Shown piece after piece: positions 12,701 through 24,374 of a stretch of 64,000 nucleotides of DNA. The stretch's first letter is position 1, and every line of letters starts with the position of its first letter. Position numbers and translations under genes: made by a program. Source of the stretch: Istiophorus platypterus. Its lineage: Eukaryota > Chordata > Actinopteri > Istiophoriformes > Istiophoridae. The notes beneath the pieces are model-generated. The model ran no database searches, was not told where the DNA came from, and saw only the letters and a list, made by a program, of their open reading frames with translations. The stretch lies in assembly GCA_016859345.1 (NCBI GenBank), contig CM029123.1, forward strand, positions 2,865,501 through 2,929,500, given 5' to 3'.

Positions 12701-15700
12701 CCTACTAAGAGAGAAGAGCACAGACCCTATGCTTCAGCATAGACTAGTGTGTGTTGATATTTTTTTTTAATGTTTGGTTTATATGTTCTCATAACTTAAG
12801 AAATTACTTGATCATTGGCAACATTTGGTTTAGAGCTGCACTGATCAATATTTTCATGCCAATAAAGGATTCAATGAGTATCCAAAGTGTATCATGGCTC
12901 ACTTGTAGTGATGAACCCACAGAGAAATATATTACAATTCTCTTCAACTTAATAGAACGTCTGAAAATCTTTTCGCTCATTTTTTTCAGTTTTTTGCCCA
13001 TCAAACTCAGCTCTTATCAAACCTTTATCCTGCATCAGTTGGCAGCAGAAATAGCAACAAAAAGTCAGTAACCATCTGGTGATACTTTTATATCCTTAGA
13101 ATTAATTTAACCAATTTTGATGGAATCAGTAGAGAGATTGGATCATTTTTATATTATTTGTGCTTAGACTAACATTATTTGATTTTCATCATACCTCAAT
13201 CAGTGACGACATATCATTTCATTAAAAACAGATATATGCTGTGGCACGACTAATTGGGTAGTGGGTACAAGTCCAAAAACTATTTGTACAGTCTAGCATA
13301 ACAGCACAGCTGTTTCCTCAGTTTGGAGACAGTTTACGCATAAAGGCTTTCATCTATGTGTTGCTATATGTCACTGTAACTTTATATTTTCTTGTGAAAA
13401 AAATAGATGTTACATTGCTATACATCAGATTGTTTAAAAATTGTTTAGTGGACACAAATTTCATTTATTCATATTATACTACAGTCTACTTTTTAACACT
13501 TACATCCATCTTGCTGCCAATACACAATTTTCAACTGTCATCGTGCAAACAGGGCATACCTGAAAATGAGTGCTTACTCTGTGTTTTTCCCCACTGCTGT
13601 CTAAATAAAGGTTGAATGAGTGAATATGTTGTTGCTCAGTATTCATTATTTCCAGTGAGAAATGCTTTGTGTCTCATCAGCATATTCCCCATCCAGTTGC
13701 CCTCAGCCTGCCATTGTCTTCAGGGTTGTTGCATGGAGGGAGCAGATACAGATGGAATACTGGTGAGGTACTGTAAATATTTGGAGCTGGTGTTGCACCA
13801 TTTATTTTAAGCAGACACCTACAGACTATAGGGCAGGGAAGACTGTAGATAGTGGAGCAATGATGTTTTTATTAAACATCACATATGATTCAGTCATTGT
13901 GCTACTTGAAATTGTTTATAGATCAATATTTTTCATTATTCATAATTTGTGTAATTTGTGTGTATGAACTGTTGAGACTTATTTCACTTATTAAGATTGG
14001 TTTGCTAACTGGTAATTGGTAGTACTAACTGGCCTGTGAAGATAGTTGTGTAATGTCTTCTGAAGCTGTGGGCTACTGGAAAATCACTTCATGGTTATAA
14101 GCTTGGGCTTTGATTTAATTTTAAATTAAATTTTAAATTAAATTTAAAATTTTTAATTTTTTTTCGTTTGTTTTTTGTTTTTTTACAAAAGTCCTCCATA
14201 AAAGCCTTCTTTGCATCACTTTTGACCGTTCTATCTTCTGTCTTTTGCAAGTCCCCAACACAAAAAAACTTAGTTTATTCAAAATCTAATTAATTGATTA
14301 AATGATTTGGCTTATTATTTCTTTTTTTTTTTTAATTCAGTAAGGTGTCACAGAGGTTTCCAGCCTTAGGGAAGCACTCTTCCACAACTCTTCCATATTT
14401 TTATTTAAGTTGTTTCAAAGAATTTTTCACTCCACCAAAAGTAGCATTCCTAGGGATACATGGATGGAATTCCATTTACAAAGTTACACTGTACTTAGGG
14501 GGATTATTTAGCCGTGATACAGCCATATTTAACACACTGAATATAAATAAAACACATAAGCAGTTTTACATTGTCACCCTTCGACATTTGGCTGCAGGGA
14601 CTTAAATAGGAGAAAATATCCATGCATGCTTGTTGTCCTTGTTTATCTTGTCAACCAATTTTTTTTTTATTTTTCTCCAGTCTAACTTCCACTTTTTTAC
14701 AGCCTGAATTCTCAATTTCCTTTCGATTTCATTTAATGCAATATGCCACATCCACTGCTACGGTTTACCTGCTTCCGGGATGGTGTTTTCCCTCGTCTTT
14801 CTTAGGCTGGTGTTCTTTCTTATTCTCTTGCTCTTGACATCAAGAGTCAAAGGGACAGATAGTGAAAGAGAGAGAGAGAACAGAGAGAGGATTATGGTAT
14901 ACAGGCCATGACTGTGAAAAATTGATGTGTGCAGAGAAAGAAGTATAAAAAAATCCCATCTTTCTCTTCGTCTAGCATATACTCTCTCTGGCTTGACAGA
15001 GATAGCGGGGATAAAAGCTGGATTCCGGGATCAGGCTTCACCTCAATACTGTCATCCTGGGGAGCTTAGAGGCCAAGTGGACGTATCACAGTCTCAGAGA
15101 TCACGGATGGTGGCTTTTAGCCAAACCTTGGACATAGACACATATGATCTATCGTACACAGGGGAGGAAAATGGAGTGTTCCTGGCCTCATAGGAGCTCA
15201 AAGGCTGATAAAACTCAACATTTACAGCATGTTGCCAAAGACTTGGGCATTATAAGCTCACTGTGAATGCTATACAGCACTGAGGAAACATGCTGACTGA
15301 AGTGAAGTGAAATGTTAAGATATTGCATTCACAGCTTATAGTCCAGTGCTATGAAAAATTAGGTTTAAAAACTATTTGACTTTAGTTGTCTTTTTTTCTT
15401 TTTATTTGATAATATTGGATTTTGATTTAATTTATTTAATTTTTTTCCCTTCTTTTTTGTTCTTATCATTTTCAATATTGAATAATGCCAGAGAAAGAGA
15501 TTTAACTAGGGGAGACAGAGACTTTGGCGATAGTGACTTGTAGTAATTAACTTGCATTTTATATAAGATAAAAGAGTTCTAAAGAAAAGGGATATGATGT
15601 ATAACACTAAAATTTTAGGAATTGGAATTTCACAAAAAAATATCAACGACTTTGCTGCAGTTTTAATATCACATTATATTATTCATTTTTTTAACAATTT

Positions 15701-16682
15701 GAAAAAAAAGTTAGAATTTGGTTCATCTGTTAGTTTTTATAGTGTGTCTACATAATCCTTCTTACATAAAACAATATACAATTACACAGAAACACTACAA
15801 ACCAAAGAATGACCTCCCCTACTGCATGTTAGACTTTGTTACAAAGCTACAACCCCTGATATAAGAAAACAGTAACTGGAGCAAGGTAAGTGGAGAGTTA
15901 TTTATGGTCCTAGCAGGTATTATTTTTCTTTTTCTCAAACAACAAAATCCCATCAGGACTACTTTTGCACTACAATGTCTTAGTGCCTCTTAATCTTCAA
16001 GGCAGGATAGTCAGGACACTTAAACCATGTCAAAGGCTATGATGTCCCAAATAGTACAACAGATGCTTCAGCAATGGACAGGTATACACTCATCAAACAC
16101 AACATTAAACCTGGGAAATAGTTTTAATGTTGTTGCTGAATAGTGTAAATGTAAGTAACAGCTTCCTCTTTTGTTTGTTGGCATTTATTTGTTAATACTG
16201 GCTAGCAAGCTAACTGGCTAAATCTTTTTGTCCTCAAGAGATGACCTCTTCTTTTCTTCCTCTCTTTCTTTTATTTTCATTCTTGCCTTTCTTTCTGTTT
16301 TCTCTCATTATGTCATTATTTCTTCCTTGTGAATGTAATTGTCTTTATCCCTGCTATTTCAACCTGCAGCTACTGCTCCTGTGCTCTTGATTGTATCTGT
16401 TTCCCTCCATTTCCTTCCTTATAAGGACCAAATGTTATTGTAAGGATATCCAAAGAAAAAAAGAGAGAGAAAATAAACCAGCTATATTGCTAGAGAAGTA
16501 TTTCATTAATTTCTCGGTTTAAGATTTAGCGATTTGAGTGTTGAAATCAGATTTGAGATTAGATTTAAATTAGAGTAAGTGTTAAAGAATGTAAATGAAA
16601 CATAGTCAGTGAAATGTCCTTGTGCCTTGTTTACACTTCCATCTGTGTAAGCATATTTGTGGCATTTGTATCTGTAACATAT

Positions 16683-16738
16683 ACTGATCGGCGCAACATT
16701 AAAACCAGTTACCAGTTTTGATGTTGTGGCCGATCAGT
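16683..16738. mobile_element. Tc1-like TIR pair with almost no interior
   Basis: A 23-24-base inverted repeat starting 'actgatcggc(g)caacatt' faces its reverse complement across a very short interior. The arms resemble the terminal inverted repeats of a fish Tc1-like element (ACTGATCAGCCACAACATTA type). The whole structure is only about 56 bp, so it is an internally deleted remnant or minimal MITE. A weaker similar inverted pair is at about 16,086-16,140. Confidence 0.6.
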
Positions 16739-16984
16739 CTATCTTTGTGTGTCTGTGTTTGTCCTCTTACCCAGAATACATACCATCCCGTGGGGACTCA
16801 TGTCACCGTGGGGACAAAAAATTAGTTCCCATCAGGTACAGACTGCTTATTGGGGGTAAGACTTGGTTTTAGTATTCAGGTTAGGATTCAGTTTAGGTTA
16901 AAGTTCGGGTTTAGGCATTAATTTGTGATGGTTAAGTTTGGGGTAAGGGGCTTATGAACACATTATATCAGCGGGTCTCTCCAC

Positions 16985-17115
16985 AGGGATATTGGAACAA
17001 GTCTGTGTGTGTGTATGTGTGTGTGTGTGTATGTGTGTGTGTTTGTGTGTGTGCATGTGTGTGTGTGTGTGTGTTTGTATGTTTGAATTTGTGCATGTGT
17101 GTGTACATGTGTGTG
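16985..17115 (+). repeat. Imperfect (GT)n microsatellite
   Basis: GT repeats with interruptions such as gtatgt, gtttgt and gtgcatgt. It is preceded by a 'ccgtggggac' duplicated fragment at about 16,788-16,815. The Val/Cys-rich frames over it are not genes. Confidence 0.9.
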
Positions 17116-17589
17116 AACGATAGAGGAAGGGAGAGCCCTTCTGTGCTACCCCACTGATTATCATTCTTCCTGTCTCTTTGTGATTACCAGCCCATCTCTG
17201 CACTGCAGCTAAATTGAATCAATTAAAATCTTTCATGTAGATGGCTGCTATTGCTTCCACCAGATTGGTCTTTGATCAAGAAACACACAAATAAATAAGC
17301 CAGTGGAAAGGGAATAGAACGTGAATGAACTCAATTAAACGGTTATCCGAGGGATGCGTCTGTGCACAGGTGTGTGGATGCAAATGTATGGTTTGAGTTT
17401 GTTAGTATGTTCCACTAAACTCTATGTTTGAATAGTGTATGTTTGTGAACTTTCCGTGGTCTGTATGTGTGTGATATGTGTGATAGAGAGAGCACTTGTG
17501 TACAGCAGAATACTAATTATGAACTGATGACAGCATGACTGAGTTCCTCTGAATCCTGGACACACAGTGGGTTAGACCTATATAGATTG

Positions 17590-17960
17590 TTTTTTTTATT
17601 TTTTTATTAACTACAGCCTACAGCCATGCTAGCAGCTCTGTGATTTTGACACAGCAGTGCTTTGCCTGCTAATTTGCTTACAGTGACAATGCTAACATGC
17701 TAATATTGAGCAATGTAATATTCATCATGTTCAATTTAGTTTACAATGTCAATATGTTCATATACTAATTAGCATCAAACAAAATGTATAGCTGAAACTG
17801 GTGAGAATGTCATTACCCTTTAAGTATCCAGTCCAAAACCAAAGTTTTGGAGAATGTTGCTAGATTCAGGATGCTGCTAAAGTGACTACAATTCATCCTT
17901 AAGGAAACTTGAACAGTTGTACCAAACATCAAAATGTCACTGTCATGCCACTTAAAAAAT
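17590..17960 (+). repeat. Teleost interspersed repeat, copy 2
   Basis: 'ccatgctagcagctctgtga', 'acacagcagtgctttg', 'acaatgctaacatgctaata' and 'acaattcatccttaagg' follow the order of a repeat common in fish genomes. This copy keeps the 5' part that the copy at 425-665 lacks. The overlapping part ('tagctgaaactgg...') is diverged. Confidence 0.55.
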
Positions 17961-18589
17961 ATACCAGAATTATTCTGGACTGTCTGCTTCTAACATGATG
18001 GACACGATGAACATGATGCAGATCAACTACATCTTTATTGTAGAATTGGATGCTAATTCAACACTGCCTTCATATACTGATATGCTCTCTTTACACATTT
18101 TATTTATAATATACATTTCCACAGAACTAACTTAATCATTGCAAATCAGTCCTAAAACACTCACAACTCTGGTGCTTTTTAAATTCCAGTTTCAGTCAAA
18201 CTAAGATTTTCCCTTTTCTTGCATGTTGGTCGCATTAAAAGCTTCTCAGCAACAAAAAAGACATATTTCTTCCAATTCTGGCAGAAATCTCAATCTGAAA
18301 AATCTGCAGGGAGCCTGAAGTATTATCTACAGCTTCACAGTGAGCAAAAGAATGGCAACGTAGAAGACAATGGAATCAATTAAATATTATATAATACTGT
18401 ATCAAAAAATTATTTCTTTTAGAAATACACACTGTCATGACATGACTCAACATTGTACTGATTTAGTGCTGAAAAAGAAAAATAAGATGGCCCCTTAAAG
18501 TTTCTTATTGGCCTCTTGTTCATTATGGGAATTAACAACAGTTGGGTTCATAAATAGTTGAGGAGTGACACAATTTTCTCAATATTGTC

Positions 18590-19470
18590 TCTTTATACCT
18601 CCCCAGTGCATTTGAAACAAACAAATCAAGATGTGATTGAAGTGTAGATTCTGAGCTTTAATTGAAGGGATTTAACAAAAATTTTACATTACAGATTTTA
18701 CAGATTACATTACAGGAATTGAAGATATTTTTATACATAGTACCACATTGGAGAACTGACAATTTTTCAGTTTCATGACCTGTTCCCTCAGTATTTCATG
18801 ATAAATTAAGCAGATAAAAGGTCTTGAGTTTATTCTGAGTGTTGACTTTTCATTTGGTAACATTTCATGCTATCTTTTGATTTGTGTTCCAAAGAGGTGT
18901 TAATGCAAATGAAGGAGGCCATAATTAGACTGAAAAACTAAAACAAACCTATCAGACAGATGGCAGATTCTTTAGGAGAGGCCAAATCAACACTTTGGTA
19001 CATTCTTAAAATGGCAATTGGCATACATGGCTGACTGTGGAACTGGGTCATTGGTGTTTATTGATGGTGTGATTGCTAATAGAAGCAGCAGGGTGAATTC
19101 TGAAGTGTATAGGGAAATACTGTCTGGTCTGATTCAGCCATACGCTGCAAAATGGATAGGAAGGTGCTTTACAGTGCAGATGGATAATGATGCAAAGCCT
19201 ACTGTGAAGATTACTGGCACACATTACTGCCAAGAGCTTCCCAAGACAAGAAATGTAATATTCTACTACGGCCAAGTCAGTCACCTGACCTCAGCCCAAC
19301 TGAGCATGCTTTTTTTACTTTCTGAAGACAAAACAGAGGGCAGAAAGACCCACAAACAGGCAGTGACTGGCGGTGGTGGCACTAAAGGTCTGGCAAAATA
19401 TTTCAAGGGGGGAAACTCAGCATTTGATGATGTCTATGGGTTCCAGACATCAGGCTAGACATGAAATTGC
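18590..19470 (+). mobile_element. Decayed Tc1-like DNA transposon
   Basis: The frame from about 19,018 encodes a degraded C-terminal half of a Tc1/mariner DD34E transposase. GSLVFIDGVIANRSSRVNSE is followed by FTVQMDNDAKPT, where the usual second-Asp motif DNDPKH has become DNDAKP. After a frame change come RPSQSPDLSP and TEHAF, which carries the Glu of the DDE triad. The N-terminal helix-turn-helix half is missing or unrecognisable. Non-coding flank typical of these elements ('attctgagctttaattgaag') lies upstream at about 18,650. With substituted catalytic-region residues and at least one frameshift it cannot encode an active transposase. It lies within the nlgn1 intron in the same orientation as the gene. 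Confidence 0.8.
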
Positions 19471-21497
19471 TCTAAAACACCAGACCTCCCCTGTTGTTAT
19501 ACTAGAGGTGGCGTTTTTCATTAGTTCTTTCACATCTTGCTAACATTGGACCTTTTTACAGCCATTGTGACCTCAAGTACCTTAAAATTTTAATTGATCA
19601 GAGAAAAAAAATTGTTGGGGTATGGGGACGTAGATAGAGGTGACTGCTCTTGTTTCCTTCCCAATCTAAATGTCACATTGTTGCTGTTTGCCCAGATCTC
19701 AGCAGTTACTTTAGTAACTACAGTGTTATCATAACCAATAGAAATTATGGCCAAAATTAGAAAAGTAAAATAAGAGGATGTAATAAACTCTTTGAAACCT
19801 CTGAATAGTAACACTACTTGAAAAAAGAAAATGTAGGAATGGACTAGTTAAAACACATAGCGAGCATTTCTTTGAACTATAATGCTCTTCATAACTCTTG
19901 AAGATCAATATTATCATATTCACACCCTAGATAGGCCCATCACTGATGATGTTGCCAGTGTGCATTCAAACATCAGTTATTATGCATTGCCACCTTTATC
20001 AAACATAGAAGCTTTCAGGCAAAACTTAGTTTTAGTTGCATAGTATGCCTAACACCCTTTACGCAGGGTGACAGTAAACACAATGAAGCATTAGGTCTTT
20101 GTACAAGCAAATCCATCAGGCATAAGGGGTGGATTGTAATTATAAATGGCCTTTTAATTCATTTAAAGATGTGATATTTTGATTCACAATTAGGAAAAAG
20201 ACTGAAGCTGATCTTTTGAATAGTATTATTATTTTTGCTTCATGCAATTTTTTTAGGCACTGCAAACGAAATGGAGGCAACTTAAAACATCCAATTTTTT
20301 TAGTCCAACTACAAGAGTTCTGAATGTTATTTTATTGGTTTTGGAAAACAAATTCATGTTTCTCTAAACAATCCAAGAATTGTTTTCATGTCATATGAAG
20401 TATCCTCATCATCACCCCACTGTAAATTGTATTTTGGCCTGGGCCATAGATTTACATAGGGATTTCTCCAGAATGAGGCTGTGTGTGTATTATTTAGTGT
20501 ATCCAACCTTTAAGTAGCTCTACGGGGGAATAACTATTGCTTTATTCAAGGAAATTATTAAACAGTCAGGCTTGTTGGTTTTCATTGCACAACAGAAAAA
20601 TCTCCCTTGTTATCTACCGACAGTCATGCCTGAATGGTTCAAGGGTAGAATTTTTGATGTATTTTATTTCAATCAAGATCAAAATGAAATAGTTCTGTCC
20701 CTTGTGTTAATCAATTTTCATGCTCTGAGGGATATTTAAATGTAAATCTATTAATGTAACTTTTTTCCCATACAGGAAAAAAAATATCAAAAATATTTTA
20801 AAGAGTGTATGTAACTATAGCTGCTGATCCATTTCAAGCCATATTAGTCTTAGCCTATCTTTTTTACCTGGCTGTCTCTTATTTAGGCAAGGTAACCTTA
20901 TGATGAAAATTTGGACATAAAGGTACTGCCTATGTTAATTATATATCTACAGAGTAATTTGATAGTTACAAAATTACAGAGAAAACATTGCTTTTTTTAT
21001 GTCTCATGAATACAGGCACTAACTCGCTTCCTCTATCCTGTCACTTTTTGTCCCTTGTTTTTCTCAATTCTTTAATTGTTGCAACTGATTACTAATTTAA
21101 TTCATGTATAGTTTGTCGAGTTTTTTTGTAATAGGTTTTGCAACTTTTGTACCTTGTGTATTTTTTTCATAGATCAATAATTTACTTGCTTAAACTTGTA
21201 TATTTGTCCCTCAAATGAGCTTCTTACCAAACCGAGAAATGAGTTTCCTGTTTCTCTAGAAGAAATCCCTATACTAATATATTGTTCATTTGAGCATTTT
21301 CTTGGTGACTCCATTAAAACCTCTCTCACTTTTAATGGTCACTAATCAATGTCCTTTCTTATCAAAAATATAAATGGTTATTTATTTATTTAATGCCAAT
21401 GCCAATGGAATAAGTAATATTTCTGCTACTGAACCCTTCTGCCTAAGGCACTAATAACAATAAAAACATCTCCTCTGTTCTCTGTTCCCTTGTGCAG

Positions 21498-21710
21498 GGT
21501 TCCTCAGTACAGGTGACCAGGCAGCCAAAGGGAATTACGGTTTGTTGGACCAGATCCAGGCTCTGCGTTGGACTAGTGAGAACATTGCAGCCTTTGGCGG
21601 TGACCCGTTACGTATCACTGTGTTTGGCTCAGGCGCTGGAGCTTCCTGTGTCAACCTGCTCACGCTGTCTCACTATTCTGAGGGCAACCGGTGGAGCAAC
21701 TCCACCAAAG
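21498..21710 (+). CDS. nlgn1: nlgn1 exon: nucleophile elbow and splice insert B
   Basis: This exon encodes 71 residues of a neuroligin, the postsynaptic adhesion protein that binds presynaptic neurexins. It opens in a split Gly codon with GFLSTGDQAAKGNYGLLDQI and contains FGSGAG (exon residues 43-48). There the catalytic Ser of the cholinesterase-like GESAG elbow is Gly, the hallmark of catalytically dead neuroligins. The last nine residues, NRWSNSTKG in context EGNRWSNSTKG, are the splice-site-B insert. The NST tripeptide is an N-glycosylation sequon, known from neuroligin-1 to tune neurexin choice. Acceptor is cttgtgcag|gg and donor accaaag|gtagaa. Presence of insert B and the C-terminal sequence favour nlgn1 over nlgn2-4. 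Frame phase is 1 at both ends. Confidence 0.95.
21684..21710 (+). promoter_or_regulatory. nlgn1: nlgn1 splice site B: 27-nt optional 3' end of exon
   Basis: Bases 21,684-21,710 encode the 9-residue B insert and are contiguous with the upstream exon, with no intron between. If the exon ended after 21,683 (gagg), joining to the next exon (gcctgttcc) would restore SEGLFQRA in frame, the insert-less form. The dinucleotide at that internal position is GC, so an insert-minus form would need a GC-AG donor. This is inferred from sequence; no transcript data are available here. Confidence 0.55.
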
Positions 21711-23077
21711 GTAGAAACCAAAGTCACTGGGGAATTCACACGGGATCTTCATGACTATTTAAGTATGGGTTGCGGTCTTATATGTGCCCCACAGTAATGT
21801 GTGCCAGTGATGTGGGCACTTGGTGCAGAGAAAACCCCACGTAGTTCACAGTTTAGTTTTGCAGATGCTGTTTTTAATTCGTTGTGGCTACAAATGTGTC
21901 AGTGTATGCTTTGTGTCTTGAACTGAGCTGTTTACTTTTATTTAGAGAAAAGCTGCTTTTCTTGAATTTCACAAACTGCTAAAGTGAAATGCTCCCTGTG
22001 TTCAAATAGTGTTGTTTCCACATTGCCAACAAAGAGAAAACAATCCAGAAGTGAAATAAACTGCTCCAATTGTAATCGATTTGAATGCAACTAAAATTAA
22101 ATGAATATAAGGCACTTGGATGGATTATAATCTCGTTTTGCAGGCAGGTAGAACCATATTGTACAAACATGATAAATACAAACCCTGCAATACGAGTCCT
22201 GCCCTAGGGTATTTTGCCGAGTCTTATTTAGCTCTAGCTTAATTTAGCTTTAGCTTAACTCTGTTAAGTTAATGGCATTTAAAGGATAAGGCTGTTGTTA
22301 CTGTTTATCATTCAACTAACATTATGAAATTTCGTAAAACAGCTGGCCACTGTACTCAAACATAACTCAAAGAATCACATGCAAGTTAATTTGCTAGCAT
22401 GTTGTTTGGTGGCAGAACATTACTGACTATGTAACTTATTTTTACAATGTTATCATGTAGACTATACTGTATGTGGCTTTGAAAGTGTTGTTTTATGAAT
22501 TTTGATAAAGACAATGTTGGAATGGAGACATTCTGGTCTAAACTGATTATTGAAAATTAATATGTTGTCTTTTTGACCTTTGCCCTCTTCATTGTCTGAA
22601 ACAGACATTCTGGACAGAGCTGGTAGAAATCTTTTTCTGGTCAACTGACCCATACATTATTGAATTTTGCAGAAAAGGATGTGAACGTTGATCTGTAACA
22701 TAATCTAGAAAGTAACTAGATCGTTAAAATTGGTTTTCACAATCTAATTACTCTACATTGTTTTACATGAATATTTTAACTTTCTCTCAGAAGGTATGTG
22801 CATATGCGACTAAACTTTTGTCCCACTTGTTATGTATTGGCATTTTTTGGTTGGCAACATAAACTTTTTTTTTTTTTTTTTTTTTTTAATTAATGAATGA
22901 ATGAAGAATGAATGAAGCTACATTAATCAGTATCAGTGTAATTGCCATGAGATGGCTGGGGTGGATGGTGGCAATAAGAAACAGGGAAACAGAGGAAAAA
23001 CAGTTTCTGAAAAAAGTCCCTGAACCATAATTTGTTTCTTTCTTTCCTCTCCGTCCCTCTGCTGTTTTCATTTCCAG
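21711..23077 (+). other. nlgn1: nlgn1 intron
   Basis: 1,367-bp intron with GT donor (gtagaa) and CAG acceptor (tttccag). It holds no recognisable gene. A 23-base poly(T) tract at 22,865-22,887 starts the duplicated block described separately. Confidence 0.85.
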
Positions 23078-23344
23078 GCCTGTTCCAGAGGGCCATCGCC
23101 CAGAGTGGCACAGCTCTGTCCAGCTGGGCCGTTAGTTTTCAGCCAGCTAAATATGCCCGGATGCTGGCCCGTAAGGTGGGCTGTAACTTGGAGGACACTG
23201 TAGAGCTTGTGGTGTGTCTGCAGAGAAAACATTACAAGGAGCTGGTAGATCAAGACATTCAGCCAGCCCGCTACCACATCGCCTTTGGACCTGTTATCGA
23301 TGGAGATGTTATACCCGATGACCCTCAGATACTCATGGAGCAAG
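23078..23344 (+). CDS. nlgn1: nlgn1 exon (duplicate copy 1)
   Basis: The exon is 267 nt long. It continues the neuroligin extracellular domain from GLFQRAIAQSGTALSSWAVS through KVGCNLEDTVELVVCL and ARYHIAFGPVIDGDVIPDD to ILMEQG. These segments lie C-terminal to the nucleophile elbow in the alpha/beta-hydrolase fold, and the Cys residues match those that form a conserved disulphide region in the family. Acceptor is tttccag|gc and donor gagcaag|gtatca. Both ends are phase 1, so including or skipping the exon keeps the frame. The neighbouring exon at 23,654 encodes exactly the same protein segment. Normal neuroligin needs one copy; using both would insert a second 89-residue segment and should disrupt the fold. 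Confidence 0.9.
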
Positions 23345-23421
23345 GTATCAATTCCCCTTTCTTAAGACATGGGTTTTCAAACAATGTTCTTAACCTACAT
23401 TTATACTTTGAAAACATGTGC

Positions 23422-23467
<46 letters not shown>

Positions 23468-23653
23468 AATGAATGAATGAAGAATGAATGAAGCTACATT
23501 AATCAGTATCAGTGTAATTGCCATGAGATGGCTGGGGTGGATGGTGGCAATAAGAAACAGGGAAACAGAGGAAAAACAGTTTCTGAAAAAAGTCCCTGAA
23601 CCATAATTTGTTTCTTTCTTTCCTCTCTGTCCCTCTGCTGTTTTCATTTCCAG

Positions 23654-23920
23654 GCCTGTTCCAGAGGGCCATCGCCCAGAGTGGCACAGCTCTGTCCAGC
23701 TGGGCCGTTAGTTTTCAGCCAGCTAAATATGCCCGGATGCTGGCCCGTAAGGTGGGCTGTAACTTGGAGGACACTGTAGAGCTTGTGGTGTGTCTGCAGA
23801 GAAAACATTACAAGGAGCTGGTAGATCAAGACATTCAGCCAGCCCGCTACCACATCGCCTTTGGACCTGTTATCGATGGAGATGTTATACCCGATGACCC
23901 TCAGATACTCATGGAGCAAG
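23654..23920 (+). CDS. nlgn1: nlgn1 exon (duplicate copy 2)
   Basis: This is an exact repeat of the 23,078-23,344 exon, offset by 576 bases, with the same acceptor (tttccag) and donor (gtatca). The intron separating the two copies is 309 bp, long enough to splice. The intron to the next exon is only 92 bp (23,921-24,012) and ends in a T9-cag acceptor. Because the copies are identical they offer no alternative protein sequence. A correct mRNA would carry either one. Which copy is ancestral cannot be told from the sequence. Real duplication, allelic polymorphism and assembly error all remain possible. Confidence 0.85.
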
Positions 23921-24012
23921 GTATCAATTCCCCTTTCTTAAGACATGGGTTTTCAAACAATGTTCTTAACCTACATTTATACTTTGAAAACATGTGCATA
24001 TTTTTTTTTCAG

Positions 24013-24374
24013 GTGAGTTCCTCAACTATGATATTATGCTGGGAGTGAACCAGGGTGAGGGCCTTAAGTTTGTCGAGCTTATTGTGGACAACGAAAATGG
24101 CGTCCAGGCTAATGACTTTGACTACGCCGTGTCCAGCTTTGTGGATGACCTCTATGGCTACCCAGAGGGTAAAGATATCCTCCGGGAGACCATCAAGTTC
24201 ATGTACACTGACTGGGCTGATAGGCACAACCCTGAGACTCGCCGGAAGACACTGCTGGCCCTTTTCACTGATCACCAGTGGGTGGCACCAGCTGTTGCTA
24301 CAGCAGACCTGCACTCCAGCTTTGGGTCGCCAACATATTTCTATGCCTTCTACCACCACTGTCAGACAGAACAG
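24013..24374 (+). CDS. nlgn1: nlgn1 exon: central esterase-like domain
   Basis: A 362-nt exon completing the split Gly codon (g|gt) and reading GEFLNYDIMLGVNQGEGLKF, LIVDNENGVQANDFDYAVSS, LYGYPEGKDILRETIKFMYT, DWADRHNPETRRKTLLALFT and DHQWVAPAVATADLHSSFGS, ending YFYAFYHHCQTEQ at phase 0. This is the highly conserved neuroligin block that carries the EF-hand-like metal region and part of the neurexin-binding face and dimer four-helix bundle in known structures. It matches neuroligins almost residue for residue from memory. Acceptor is ttttttcag and donor gaacag|gtgggt. The only divergent part, VDNENGVQANDFD, is variable among paralogues. Confidence 0.95.

Larger units (their letters stand above)
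1..21497 (+). other. nlgn1: Part of a large nlgn1 intron (5' end outside window)
   Basis: This AT-rich stretch precedes the first recognisable neuroligin exon. That exon starts with two bases of a split glycine codon, so the preceding exon (expected to end in the VNYRLGVLG region of the esterase domain) must lie further upstream. I looked for the upstream neuroligin exons (signal peptide, EDCLYLN and YIHGG segments) and did not see them, but a short exon could be missed by eye. Contents that I can name are listed separately: microsatellites, a perfect palindrome, several fish interspersed repeats and a Tc1-like remnant. The parts between them (for example 700-2,400, 2,750-4,700, 7,300-8,860, 13,000-16,600 and 19,500-21,490) show no supported gene. 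Confidence 0.75.
22865..24009 (+). repeat. 576-bp tandem duplication carrying an nlgn1 exon
   Basis: The layout is T23, then unit 1 (22,888-23,424), then T39, then unit 2 (23,464-24,000), then T9 running into the cag acceptor of the next exon. By eye the two 537-base unique units are identical except for C at 23,052 versus T at 23,628, in the polypyrimidine region before the exon. Each unit contains the complete 267-nt exon, its acceptor, its donor and flanking intron. The poly(T) borders point to unequal exchange or slippage between T tracts, or to a mis-assembly at homopolymers. Confidence 0.9.

Noticed and set aside
14105..14160. AT palindrome (aaattttaaatt units)
   Set aside because: Low-complexity A/T sequence is self-complementary by composition; no sign of a specific structure.
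19018..19458. 146-codon open frame as a host gene
   Set aside because: It is a decayed Tc1 transposase C-terminus with a broken catalytic motif, not a host protein.
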